Assembly: GCA_021776245.1 (NCBI GenBank) | Contig: JAJFGF010000006.1 | Span: 1-63,904 of the forward strand | Length of the DNA: 63,904 bases | Direction: 5' to 3' | From: Hyphococcus sp. | Lineage (GTDB): Bacteria; Pseudomonadota; Alphaproteobacteria; Caulobacterales; Parvularculaceae | Shown: positions 8,258 to 15,809 of the stretch, piece by piece | How positions within the stretch are numbered: the stretch's first letter is position 1 | Layout of the letters: each line of letters begins with the position of its first letter | Translations under genes and position numbers: made by a program | Notes under the pieces: generated by a model | The model's database searches: none | What the model was told of the DNA's origin: nothing | Seen by the model: the letters and a program-made list of their open reading frames with translations, nothing else

Positions 8258-8779
8258 ATGAGTACTTTGAATGCAGTGACCGCTATGACCATCGCAGCGT
8301 TTTTAGCGGGCTGCGGCGATAATCCCGCCTCAACTGAGAAAACCGCCAGAGCAGAAACGGCGGACGAACCCCGATGCGTCGACAATACAGGCGTCATTGT
8401 GTCTGACGCATGGATACGGTCATCAAGGACAGGCCAGCCGACAAGCGCCGCCTATTTGACGCTGACAAATTGCAGCGATCAGGATGATGCGCTGATTGCC
8501 GCCGCGTTTGCGGGGGCTGGCGCGACCGAACTCCATGCGACCGCGATGAGCACCGACGGCGTCGCATCGATGACGCAGGAAAAAACCATCGCTATTGCCG
8601 CCGGAGATACAATCTCCCTTGAACCGGGCGGCGGCCACATCATGCTGGTTGGCTTAGCGGACGCTGTCGCGATCGGCGCAGACCCGGTGTTAACCCTGAA
8701 ATTTGAAAATGCAGAGGCGCTGAACGTGACTTTCGAAGTGCGCGACGCCATGAGCGGCGATGATCACAGCGCCCATTAA
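8258..8779 (+). CDS. PCu(A)C family copper chaperone lipoprotein
   Basis: This 173-residue secreted protein is of the PCu(A)C (DUF461) family, periplasmic Cu(I) carriers that help metallate cytochrome oxidase. The N-terminus is a lipoprotein signal with lipobox LAGC (Cys19). Copper ligands fit the family pattern: His93, then Met105, 21 residues, then His127-x-Met129. The Met usually right after the first His is Ala94 here, with Met97 nearby. An AAGGAG site eight bases before the ATG at 8258 decides this start over an upstream ATG at 8204. No SCO/SenC gene is adjacent. Confidence 0.9.
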   Translation: MSTLNAVTAMTIAAFLAGCGDNPASTEKTARAETADEPRCVDNTGVIVSDAWIRSSRTGQPTSAAYLTLTNCSDQDDALIAAAFAGAGATELHATAMSTDGVASMTQEKTIAIAAGDTISLEPGGGHIMLVGLADAVAIGADPVLTLKFENAEALNVTFEVRDAMSGDDHSAH

Positions 8780-8785
8780 GACCGG

Positions 8786-9988
8786 TTATTCCATCCGATT
8801 GCGATCGCGGAACGTAACGATCTGCAGCTTGTCCTCAGCGACGTGGTCGCGAATCGTGACGTCGAGATCAACAAGATGAAACCGGCTCCATTCGTTTGAT
8901 TCCAGCACCTGGAACAGCATCCCGGTCGTCCTTCGCATGATCGCGCCTGCGCCAATCAGATAAACGGCGGCGGCGGCGGCAAAGGCGCCGAGCGCTATTT
9001 TGTCTGCGCCGTTCACTGCGATGACGGCAAATATGATTATGACCGCCAGCCCGGTAAGACCGAGGCCTGCAACCCAATATAGAGTGGTGTTGCGCCGTAC
9101 TTGATAAAGCTTGTTGCGCAACGCCAATTCGCACAAAAACAGACGCATCGCGAACCAATGATAAGAAAGCGTCCATGCGCCCGCTTCGACTTTTAGCTCT
9201 TCGCGCTCAACCATGCGTTTGTCGCGTTCAACATTGAGTGCGCGGCGCTTGGCAACCTGAAAATTATTATTGATGCGCGCAAATTTAGACGTGATGTAAT
9301 TGTCGAGATTCATCAAATTGCGCTGTTGAACCACTTTGAACGGCCAGCTATAGACGAGAAATATCAACGCAAACGCAATAACCGCCGCCAGGCCGTAAAT
9401 GACGCTGGCGCGTTGAACCGAACTGGCAATCTGCGGAAATGCGACAATCGCCGTCGCTTGAGCAAGATACGCTGCTGGCAGAAATATTGCGAGAAACAGG
9501 AAAGGCAGCCAATAGGTCAGCATGCGCCGCGTATTGCCGTTCAGCATCTGGCGAAACAGCGTTGTCACATCCAGAAAGCGTTTGTCGATGCTCTCTTCGT
9601 CAAATCCGAGCGTCTGATTGAGATATTGTTCTTCGACTTCCTCATAAAAGAAATCGCTACGCGTAAACAGCGGAAACTGATGCCGGTAAAATCGCTGCGC
9701 CTGTTCGGCAAAGGTCGCCGCCTGTTCCAGCGTTAAATCGGACGCGGCGCGTTCGGTGAGCCGCGGCCGCGGCAATTGGGTAAAAAGAACAGTTTCGATC
9801 CCGCTGGGCGGTTCCTCTCGATATTCTTCTTCCAGAAGCTCGCCAGCGGCCTTCTTTGCAACATAGGAGCTGCCGGTTTTTGCGGTTGTGCGTGAGGCTT
9901 TTGCTGTTTCCCGCGCGCCGAAACGGAGAACCTTACTCAGTTTTCTGATTGGCCAACTGAAAATTCTCCAAATGCGCGCGAAAACCAT
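8786..9988 (-). CDS. Multi-pass membrane protein of unknown function
   Basis: I do not recognise this 400-residue protein. It starts at the ATG at 9988, six bases after GGAGGG; an upstream in-frame ATG at 10033 lacks such a site. The N-terminal 60 residues are basic and Ser/Thr-rich. A soluble region to about residue 155 is followed by two pairs of hydrophobic segments (about 158-185 and 195-220; about 308-330 and 333-352). A charged helical stretch between them looks coiled-coil-like. It is divergent from the ABC-F gene and shares its upstream region. Confidence 0.65.
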   Translation of the reverse strand: MVFARIWRIFSWPIRKLSKVLRFGARETAKASRTTAKTGSSYVAKKAAGELLEEEYREEPPSGIETVLFTQLPRPRLTERAASDLTLEQAATFAEQAQRFYRHQFPLFTRSDFFYEEVEEQYLNQTLGFDEESIDKRFLDVTTLFRQMLNGNTRRMLTYWLPFLFLAIFLPAAYLAQATAIVAFPQIASSVQRASVIYGLAAVIAFALIFLVYSWPFKVVQQRNLMNLDNYITSKFARINNNFQVAKRRALNVERDKRMVEREELKVEAGAWTLSYHWFAMRLFLCELALRNKLYQVRRNTTLYWVAGLGLTGLAVIIIFAVIAVNGADKIALGAFAAAAAVYLIGAGAIMRRTTGMLFQVLESNEWSRFHLVDLDVTIRDHVAEDKLQIVTFRDRNRME

Positions 9989-10131
9989 CTGCCCTCCATC
10001 TTTACCTTGAGATGGGAATGCGGCGCCCCTCAAGCAAGCATTGTCAGAAATTCTTCACATAAAGGCAGATCTGAATGGACAATTTTTTCGCAACTGCAAT
10101 ATAACCCGCTCTTTCAATACTGGCGTGGATT

Positions 10132-12018
10132 ATGTTGCACATCAACGATCTGGATTATCGCATCGAAGGCCGCATGTTGTTTGACAAGGCAACGGCGGCG
10201 ATTTCCGATGGTTGGAAAGTAGGCTTTGTCGGACCGAATGGTTCAGGCAAGTCAACGCTGTTGCGCATGATCAAGGGCGAGATTTACGCCGCAGACAATG
10301 AGATCTCCCTGCGCAAAAATCGCCGGCTGGGTTCTGTCGATCAGGAAGCGCCAGCGACTCAACAAAGCCTGATAGAAACCGTCCTGGAACAGGACCGCGA
10401 ACGCGCTTCATTGCTGGCGGAAGCGGAGACTGCGAAGGATCCCCATCGGATCGCGGAAATTCAAACCCGGCTCGCTGATATGGGCGCCCATTCAGCGGAA
10501 TCGCGTGCGGCGGGCATTCTCGCCGGTCTTGGCTTTTCGGCGAGCGATCAACGACGCCCCTGCGCCGAATTTTCAGGCGGCTGGCGCATGCGCGTGGCGC
10601 TCGCAGGGGTTTTGTTTGCGGCGCCCGACCTCCTCCTTCTCGACGAGCCTACCAACTATCTCGATCTGGAAGGCGCGATCTGGCTTGAAAACTATCTTAA
10701 ACGTTATCCGTATACGGCGCTGATTGTCAGTCACGACCGCGATCTCTTGAACAATGCGGTCACGCATATTCTAGCCCTTGAGAACGGCAAACTGTCGGTT
10801 TACGTCGGCGGGTATGACGCCTATGAGCGCAAACGCGCGGAGACTCAGGCGCAAGCGGTATCCTTTCGTGCGCGTCAGGAAGCGCAGCGACGCCACATGC
10901 AGGAATTTGTTGACCGCTTTCGCGCCAAAGCCTCGAAAGCAAAACAGGCGCAAAGCCGCCTTAAGGCGCTCGAAAAACTTCAGACAGTTGCGATCCCGGT
11001 CGCAGAGCGCACGCTGCCATTCGTTTTTCCAAATCCAAAACCAATGGCGCCGCCAATCATCCGCGTGGTCGATGCCGATCTCGGCTATGAGCCTGGCAAA
11101 CCGGTTCTGCGCAATCTAAATCTCCGCCTCGACAATGATGACCGGATCGCCATCCTCGGACCAAACGGCGAAGGAAAATCGACGCTGGTTAAGGCGCTTG
11201 CCGGACGCATTCCGCCGCTATCCGGCAATGTCTATAAACACAAAAAGCTTTCAATCGCCTATTTTGCCCAGCATCAGGTTGACGAACTCAAACCAAAAGA
11301 GTCGGCTTACGATCATGTGCGGGCCATCTTGCCGGACGCGACCGAAGCGCAAATCCGCGCGGCAACGGCGCGTCTCGGCTTTGGGCCGCAAAAAGCAGAT
11401 ACGCTGGTTGAAAAACTTTCCGGCGGTGAAAAAGCGCGGTTGCTCCTCGGGCTCATCACCTTTCATGGCGCCCATCTTTTAATTCTCGACGAGCCAACCA
11501 ACCATCTCGATATCGGCGCCCGAAAAGCCCTGGTGCAGGCGCTTAATGATTTTCAGGGTGCGGTGCTTTTAATTACCCACGACGCTCACCTCGCCGCCGC
11601 CGTCGCTGACCGGCTCTGGCTGGTAAACAAAGGCGCCGCGGCGCCTTATGAGGGCGATCTTGCTGAATATCGCGCGCTTGTTCTCGCCGCCGGCAAGACG
11701 CCGCGGAAATCCGGCGGTAAAAAAGCGCCGGCAGACGAACGCCAAAATGCCCGCAAATCCTCCGCCGACGCCCGCCTTGCCCTGCAGCCCTTAAAGAAAA
11801 CAGCAACAGCTGCAGAAGATCGCATCGCAACACTAACCAATACGCTGAAACGCCTCGATCAAGCGCTCGCTGAAATAGGCCATACAAAATCCGACCATGC
11901 CCGCAGGGCGAAACTTTCCAAAGAACGCAGCGCCCTTGTCGCCGCCATAGGGCGCGCTGAAGCAAAATGGGTGACAGCGCAGGAAAAATACGAGAGCGCG
12001 TTAAAGGCCGCTGAATAA
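10132..12018 (+). CDS. ABC-F family ATPase (Uup/YheS type)
   Basis: This 628-residue protein has two ATP-binding cassettes and no membrane segments, the ABC-F arrangement of soluble ATPases acting at the ribosome. Walker A motifs are GPNGSGKST (residues 34-42) and GPNGEGKST (343-351). Both signature segments (FSGGW, LSGGE) and both DEPTN Walker B extensions are present. An Arg/Lys-rich linker of about 70 residues separates the cassettes. A basic, Ala-rich coiled coil covers roughly residues 520-628. A translation-factor role is known for the family; resistance is possible but not indicated. Confidence 0.92.
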   Translation: MLHINDLDYRIEGRMLFDKATAAISDGWKVGFVGPNGSGKSTLLRMIKGEIYAADNEISLRKNRRLGSVDQEAPATQQSLIETVLEQDRERASLLAEAETAKDPHRIAEIQTRLADMGAHSAESRAAGILAGLGFSASDQRRPCAEFSGGWRMRVALAGVLFAAPDLLLLDEPTNYLDLEGAIWLENYLKRYPYTALIVSHDRDLLNNAVTHILALENGKLSVYVGGYDAYERKRAETQAQAVSFRARQEAQRRHMQEFVDRFRAKASKAKQAQSRLKALEKLQTVAIPVAERTLPFVFPNPKPMAPPIIRVVDADLGYEPGKPVLRNLNLRLDNDDRIAILGPNGEGKSTLVKALAGRIPPLSGNVYKHKKLSIAYFAQHQVDELKPKESAYDHVRAILPDATEAQIRAATARLGFGPQKADTLVEKLSGGEKARLLLGLITFHGAHLLILDEPTNHLDIGARKALVQALNDFQGAVLLITHDAHLAAAVADRLWLVNKGAAAPYEGDLAEYRALVLAAGKTPRKSGGKKAPADERQNARKSSADARLALQPLKKTATAAEDRIATLTNTLKRLDQALAEIGHTKSDHARRAKLSKERSALVAAIGRAEAKWVTAQEKYESALKAAE

Positions 12019-12067
12019 TCGACTGTTTTACCCCGTCGAATTTCGCGGCGATTTCAGATAAGCCTAA

Positions 12068-12217
12068 GGCGTTTCCGAGATAAAGTGGTTTCCGGTTTAC
12101 CGTCCGGAAGCACCCCAGCTAAGAGGATTAGCGCATTTCTGGTCGGAAGTTCATCGCGGAAGCGATGAACGCTCCCCGTTAAAAGCTTCGCTTTTAGCTC
12201 CGGAAATCCGTCTGGCC
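12068..12217 (+). repeat. Dispersed modular palindromic repeat, copy A
   Basis: The spacer between the ABC-F gene and chorismate mutase is filled by a repeat seen four times in this window. It begins GGCGTTTCCGAGATAAAGTG and contains CGCATTTCTGGTCGGAA. It then has the palindromic modules TTCATCGCGGAAGCGATGAA and AAAAGCTTCGCTTTT, and ends near CCGGAAATCCG. Copies B (13709-13947) and D (60651-60841) are in reverse orientation; copy C (51164-51335) is in the same orientation. This copy ends about 15 bases before the chorismate mutase ATG. Confidence 0.85.
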
Positions 12218-12231
12218 GTAGAGGATATGAG

Positions 12232-12525
12232 ATGAAAAAGGCTCCCGACTGCAGCAACATGAGCGACGTACGGACCGAGATTGACCGGATTGATCGCGCG
12301 CTCGTCGACCTTCTTGCGGAACGCTGGACCTATGTTGACCGCGCCTGGATCTTCAAGCGCTCTCCCGAAGAAGCGTCGGTTCCCTGGCGCAACAAGGAAG
12401 TGATCGAAAAAGTGCGCAACCGCGCCGAAAAGACCGGCATGCCGCCCGAAATGGCCGAAGCCTTGTGGCGGTTGATCATTGGCTGGGGCATTCAATATGA
12501 AGAAGAACGGTTGAAAAAAGAATGA
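12232..12525 (+). CDS. Chorismate mutase (AroQ type)
   Basis: This 97-residue helical protein converts chorismate to prephenate, the branch step to phenylalanine and tyrosine. It has the AroQ layout: RTEIDRIDRALVDLLAER in the first long helix with the catalytic-type Arg, a YVDRAWIFKR segment, then EKVRNRAEKTG and a C-terminal helix. There is no fused prephenate dehydratase or dehydrogenase domain. The start follows a GAGGA site just beyond repeat copy A. The next gene overlaps by four bases (ATGA), so translation is coupled. Confidence 0.9.
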   Translation: MKKAPDCSNMSDVRTEIDRIDRALVDLLAERWTYVDRAWIFKRSPEEASVPWRNKEVIEKVRNRAEKTGMPPEMAEALWRLIIGWGIQYEEERLKKE

Positions 12526-12986
12526 CCCGCGAGATCAATCCCGCCATCGGCGCCATGCTGAAAAACGCCCGCGACTGGCTGACCCATGAGCATTCGCTTT
12601 TTCGTTCGCTGAAACTCGAGCCCATGTTGATCGGCAAAGGCAAGGCGACTTTCGCCGTCGATCTTCCAGAAGATTTTGCGGGCGCCAGCGGCGCAATCCA
12701 TGGCGGATTACTGACGATCATTATGGATTCTATTTTCGGACTTTGTGTCTTCACAGCCCTCGACAAATTAAAGCCCATCGCGACAATCAATCTGCGCTCG
12801 GACTACCTTGCGGACGCAGCCCCGGGCGAACGCGTTATTTGCGATGCGGACTGCATCAAAATTCTCGATGAAGTTGCATTCGTCACCGGAAAAGTCACCA
12901 CTAAAAATTCCGGGATTATATTGGCTTCCGGCTCCGGCGCTTTCATGGTTGGCACACGCGGGCTCACCAAGGCGTCGCGACTGTGA
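12522..12986 (+). CDS. PaaI family hotdog thioesterase
   Basis: This 154-residue single hotdog-fold protein hydrolyses acyl-CoA thioesters. The helix-lead motif IHGGLLTIIMDS (about residues 63-74) carries the family's HGG and the acidic residue on the hot-dog helix. The strand motif TINLRSDYLADAAPGE follows. It overlaps chorismate mutase by ATGA and overlaps the next hotdog gene by GTGA, making a three-gene translationally coupled unit. The substrate cannot be told from the sequence. Confidence 0.85.
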   Translation: MTREINPAIGAMLKNARDWLTHEHSLFRSLKLEPMLIGKGKATFAVDLPEDFAGASGAIHGGLLTIIMDSIFGLCVFTALDKLKPIATINLRSDYLADAAPGERVICDADCIKILDEVAFVTGKVTTKNSGIILASGSGAFMVGTRGLTKASRL

Positions 12987-13396
12987 CAGACAAGCTCAGG
13001 ACATTTTTGGCGCAGTCAAATATCGCCAATTGGCTCGGATTTTCGATTGCGGAAGAAAACGGCGCACTGCGATACGCGCTTTCTTTCGATGAACAACATA
13101 TCGGCAATCCGGCAATCCGGGCGCTTCATGGCGGGGCGATTGCAGCATTTCTGGAAGTTGCCGCGCAGTGCGAACTTCTCAATGCGCTGCCCGGGAACGC
13201 GGCCGTCAGGACGGTGAATTTGGATATCGACTATCTCGCATCGTCGCGGGCGCAGGATATGTATGGACGCGCCCGCATCACACGGCTTGGGCGGCGTATT
13301 GCTTTTGTCGAAGCAGAAGGCTGGCAGGAAAGTAAGGACCGGCCCGTTTCGCGTGCGCGATTTCGTCTTCGGATTGACGCAAATACACAAACCTAA
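12983..13396 (+). CDS. Second PaaI family hotdog thioesterase
   Basis: This 137-residue hotdog protein is paralogous to the preceding one. It begins with GTG overlapping the preceding stop. Its helix motif is LHGGAIAAFLEVAAQCEL, with the acidic residue in the expected place, followed by the strand VNLDIDYLASSRAQD. Two successive single-domain hotdog genes may give a heteromeric enzyme, since such proteins work as dimers or tetramers; that is inference. The gene ends against the convergent VOC remnant, overlapping it by four bases. Confidence 0.85.
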   Translation: MTDKLRTFLAQSNIANWLGFSIAEENGALRYALSFDEQHIGNPAIRALHGGAIAAFLEVAAQCELLNALPGNAAVRTVNLDIDYLASSRAQDMYGRARITRLGRRIAFVEAEGWQESKDRPVSRARFRLRIDANTQT

Positions 13397-14019
13397 GCCG
13401 GCGGGCGCAAGGTCTTTTGAATATCTCTACTGGCTTTCAATTCAATGACATATCCATCCGGATCTTTCAGATACATCTTCGCCTGACCCAACGCCTCATC
13501 GACATTTGGCGCGCCGACAAATTCAGCGCCAAGTTTTTTCAGCCGCAATCGCGCATCTTCCCATTCGTTCCAGGGCATGGTTGCACCGAGATGAAGTTTC
13601 TCGACTTCGCCTGGTTGAACAGTGCGCGATATTTTTTGGATTGTGATTTGTGCGCCAAACAGCCAAAGGTCGAGCCATTCGTCAGTGACATGACCGGTCT
13701 TCGCGCCAGCGCATTTCCGGAGTTAAAAGCGAAGCTTTTAACGGGGAGCGTTCATCGCTTCCGCGATGAACTTCCGATAAGAAATGCGCTTAAGTATTAA
13801 TCGGCGGCGTTTCCCGCGCGCGAAGGCGCGCTAACCAATATCTTGACCGCATTCGCGGCCCGCGCGCGAAGGCGCGCTAACCAATATATTGACCGCCTTC
13901 GCGGTCGGGAACGATAAACCGGAAACCACTTTTTCTCGGAAACGCCCAGAATATTTTTCATAAAATTGTCGCGTGGTCTGCAAGTTTGATACAGGCAATG
14001 ACAGGTGAAAAACTTCCAT
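13393..14019 (-). pseudogene. VOC/glyoxalase-family gene broken by repeat copy B
   Basis: The 5' part starts at the ATG at 14019, overlapping the DksA-like stop by one base. It encodes a typical VOC first strand and helix (FHLSLPVSNLQTTRQFYEK). After about 23 residues it runs into repeat copy B and stops at 13831. The 3' part resumes beyond the repeat, around 13706-13393, with TDEWLDLWLFGAQITI, KLHLGATM and DPDGYVIELKA, the rest of a VOC domain. Joining the two parts without the repeat restores a normal protein of about 130 residues. The ORF over 13393-13578 is only the tail. The metal-dependent lyase or dioxygenase-like function is presumably lost. Confidence 0.85.
13709..13947 (-). repeat. 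Dispersed modular palindromic repeat, copy B (inside the VOC gene)
   Basis: This is the longest copy (239 bp), in reverse orientation, running from GCGCATTTCCGGAGTTAAAA to TTTTTCTCGGAAACGCCC. Modules seen are AAAAGCGAAGCTTTT, GTTCATCGCTTCCGCGATGAAC, the hairpin GCGCGCGAAGGCGCGC and the hairpin GACCGCCTTCGCGGTC. The GCGCGC module plus its spacer occurs twice in tandem here (from about 13815 and 13860). The element splits a VOC reading frame, and CTGG is present at both junctions as a possible 4-bp target duplication. Confidence 0.88.
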
Positions 14020-14378
14020 CACGAGGTCAACGCTCCGGCGCAACTGACGCATAATTCCAAAGTCGCGTCGATCTCCAGCCGTTTCACGGCAATGGCTTCT
14101 CCGCATTCGCCGCACCAGCCAAATTCACCGGCATCGATGCGCAAAAGCGCCGCGACAATTTTTTGGATTTCCACGCCACGCCGCAGATCCTGAGCCTTAG
14201 CCATGGCTTGTTGCTGCAGAGCATCCTGACGCGACAAGCGCCCCACCGCCTGTTGATCGAGTTCCACGGGTTTTCGCGCATCAGCGGCGGCGTCCGACAG
14301 ACTTGTCAGTTCAGCGCGCCGTGTTTCCAGTTTTATCCTGAATGCCGCAACATCTATCACCGCCGGCGGCGGGTTCAT
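14019..14378 (-). CDS. TraR/DksA C4-type zinc-finger protein
   Basis: This 119-residue protein ends in a DksA/TraR zinc finger: CGECGEAI, then CVSCAG about 18 residues later, four cysteines for one zinc. A helical hairpin region of about 80 residues precedes it. Short relatives of DksA act at the RNA polymerase secondary channel, but this one lacks the full DksA coiled-coil tip, so the role is uncertain. The ATG at 14378 overlaps the holC stop (ATGA). A longer reading starting at 14417 is not preferred. Confidence 0.8.
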   Translation of the reverse strand: MNPPPAVIDVAAFRIKLETRRAELTSLSDAAADARKPVELDQQAVGRLSRQDALQQQAMAKAQDLRRGVEIQKIVAALLRIDAGEFGWCGECGEAIAVKRLEIDATLELCVSCAGALTS

Positions 14379-14824
14379 GCCTGCTTTTCCCAGCGGCCGG
14401 CTGCAGACTGCTTCCAATAGGCCGCTGCATGGCCGGCGGCAGCGGTTTCCTTCCAGAAGACTCTCGCTGCGGCGACAGCATCATCATCATTGCCGTCGAA
14501 AATCATCACGCATCGTTCGAGATCGCTGACAGACGCAGGTTCTGCCTGTGCGCCATCCACCAAAAAAAGAATTTGCGGATTGTTTGGCGCGTCGTCGCTC
14601 ACTGTCAGCCACACCGGCTGATCCGCGCCCTCGCCCGCTGCGCCATGGGGCAAGAATCCATCGTCACGATAGGTCCAAAGATGACCGTCCAACGCCTCAA
14701 TGCGTTCTTTCGCGCTGCCGCGCACGACAGCACGCCAGCCCCGCTCAAGGGATTTTTCGAGCAGGCCCGGCAACACATTTTCCAGCGATGCGCGTTCAAG
14801 GTGGTAGAACAAGATTTCTGTCAT
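14375..14824 (-). CDS. holC: DNA polymerase III subunit chi
   Basis: This 149-residue protein begins MTEILFYHLER, the usual chi start, followed by LPGLLEKSLERGWRAVV and a DGHLWTYRDDGFLPHG segment, both characteristic. Chi links the clamp loader (through psi) to single-strand DNA-binding protein. A second conserved segment is QILFLVDG. The ATG at 14824 overlaps the stop of the upstream lipoprotein gene (ATGA). In many alphaproteobacteria holC directly follows pepA; here one gene is interposed. Confidence 0.9.
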   Translation of the reverse strand: MTEILFYHLERASLENVLPGLLEKSLERGWRAVVRGSAKERIEALDGHLWTYRDDGFLPHGAAGEGADQPVWLTVSDDAPNNPQILFLVDGAQAEPASVSDLERCVMIFDGNDDDAVAAARVFWKETAAAGHAAAYWKQSAAGRWEKQA

Positions 14825-15771
14825 TCGCACTTCGCAAGCGCTGCACCTAATTCGTCCCCTTTGTAACACGGGGGCCCAAGCATGTGATTTAGTGCGGGTT
14901 CGTGGATCATAAAGTGGCTCGCTCCAAAAACCACCATAAGACTCTCGCCTGCGTTTAAGTGCTTCGCGATCAGTCCAAGCAAAAATTCTGCTCGCGCTCT
15001 TGAAATTGCCGCCGAGATTTTATTGGTTTCATACGGCCCATTTGCTAGTGGGCCAACTTCCTGCAGCTCAAATTCTTCGCCGAAAAATTTCCGGTTTGTA
15101 TCAACGTACCAACGGAGCCAAGCACCGTAGTCAGCAAGCAGACCGGCATCAAAACCCAACCGCATGCGATTGCGCTCAAGCTCACTATCTATGAGCGTCC
15201 TTGTTTGAGGATCGCCGGCTGATGAAATTTTCCTTTCGCGCACCCACTGAGGAACAGAACGCAATGTGTAGGAACCAAGCAAATCCTCCTCTGAAAACCC
15301 TTGCGAGAGGACGCCCGCGCGAATATCGGCATCGTCCGGTTCCCCACCCCATATCGTCGCATTTTCAGCTTGTGCGCCCATCACTGTCGGGACGGATTCG
15401 CCGCCTTCCTGAAACTCATTTCTCGCCTGCTTGCGCGCCGCCCATCGCAAAACTTTTTCGGAATTAGGACCGTGTGAATAAGGATATCCTTCGACGATAA
15501 CAGAATCGATATCAAAAGTGGCATAGGCTTCTTTTATTACTTTAAACGTCAGGCTGTCCGATTCTGTCGAGTGCTTGGCAGCAATGAATATCAGCTTCTT
15601 ACCGCCGAATTTATATACTGCACCGAACGCATCTTCAGGTTGACGGTCGTGAAGCTGGGATGTCCAAGAATTAAGTTTCGAGGGCGCAAGTGTGATTGAC
15701 CTCTGACATGCAGACGACAGGATCAATGTTGCAAGCATGAATGCAACAAAGCGTCTGCATGTATAGATCAT
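14821..15771 (-). CDS. Lipoprotein, possibly TraB/GumN-like
   Basis: This 316-residue protein has a lipoprotein-type leader ending near SSAC (Cys about 22). Two short G/AxxH-like motifs are seen: AAKHST near residue 65 and GASHF near residue 285. An EGYPY segment also occurs in the first third. Such paired motifs recall the TraB/PrgY/GumN fold of putative metalloproteases, but the match is weak and the function is unknown. The base composition seems more AT-rich than pepA and holC on either side, suggesting a later insertion into this pair. Confidence 0.55.
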   Translation of the reverse strand: MIYTCRRFVAFMLATLILSSACQRSITLAPSKLNSWTSQLHDRQPEDAFGAVYKFGGKKLIFIAAKHSTESDSLTFKVIKEAYATFDIDSVIVEGYPYSHGPNSEKVLRWAARKQARNEFQEGGESVPTVMGAQAENATIWGGEPDDADIRAGVLSQGFSEEDLLGSYTLRSVPQWVRERKISSAGDPQTRTLIDSELERNRMRLGFDAGLLADYGAWLRWYVDTNRKFFGEEFELQEVGPLANGPYETNKISAAISRARAEFLLGLIAKHLNAGESLMVVFGASHFMIHEPALNHMLGPPCYKGDELGAALAKCE

Positions 15772-15809
15772 TCAAGCCTCTCGTAATCGCTTTGCGTTAG
15801 GTAAGAAAG

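Noticed and set aside
12054-12260. Small ORFs in repeat copies reading FPELKAKLLTGSVHRFRDELP
   Set aside because: Similar peptides appear in copies A and B because the DNA repeat is shared. There are no independent start signals, and the hairpin modules explain the sequence.
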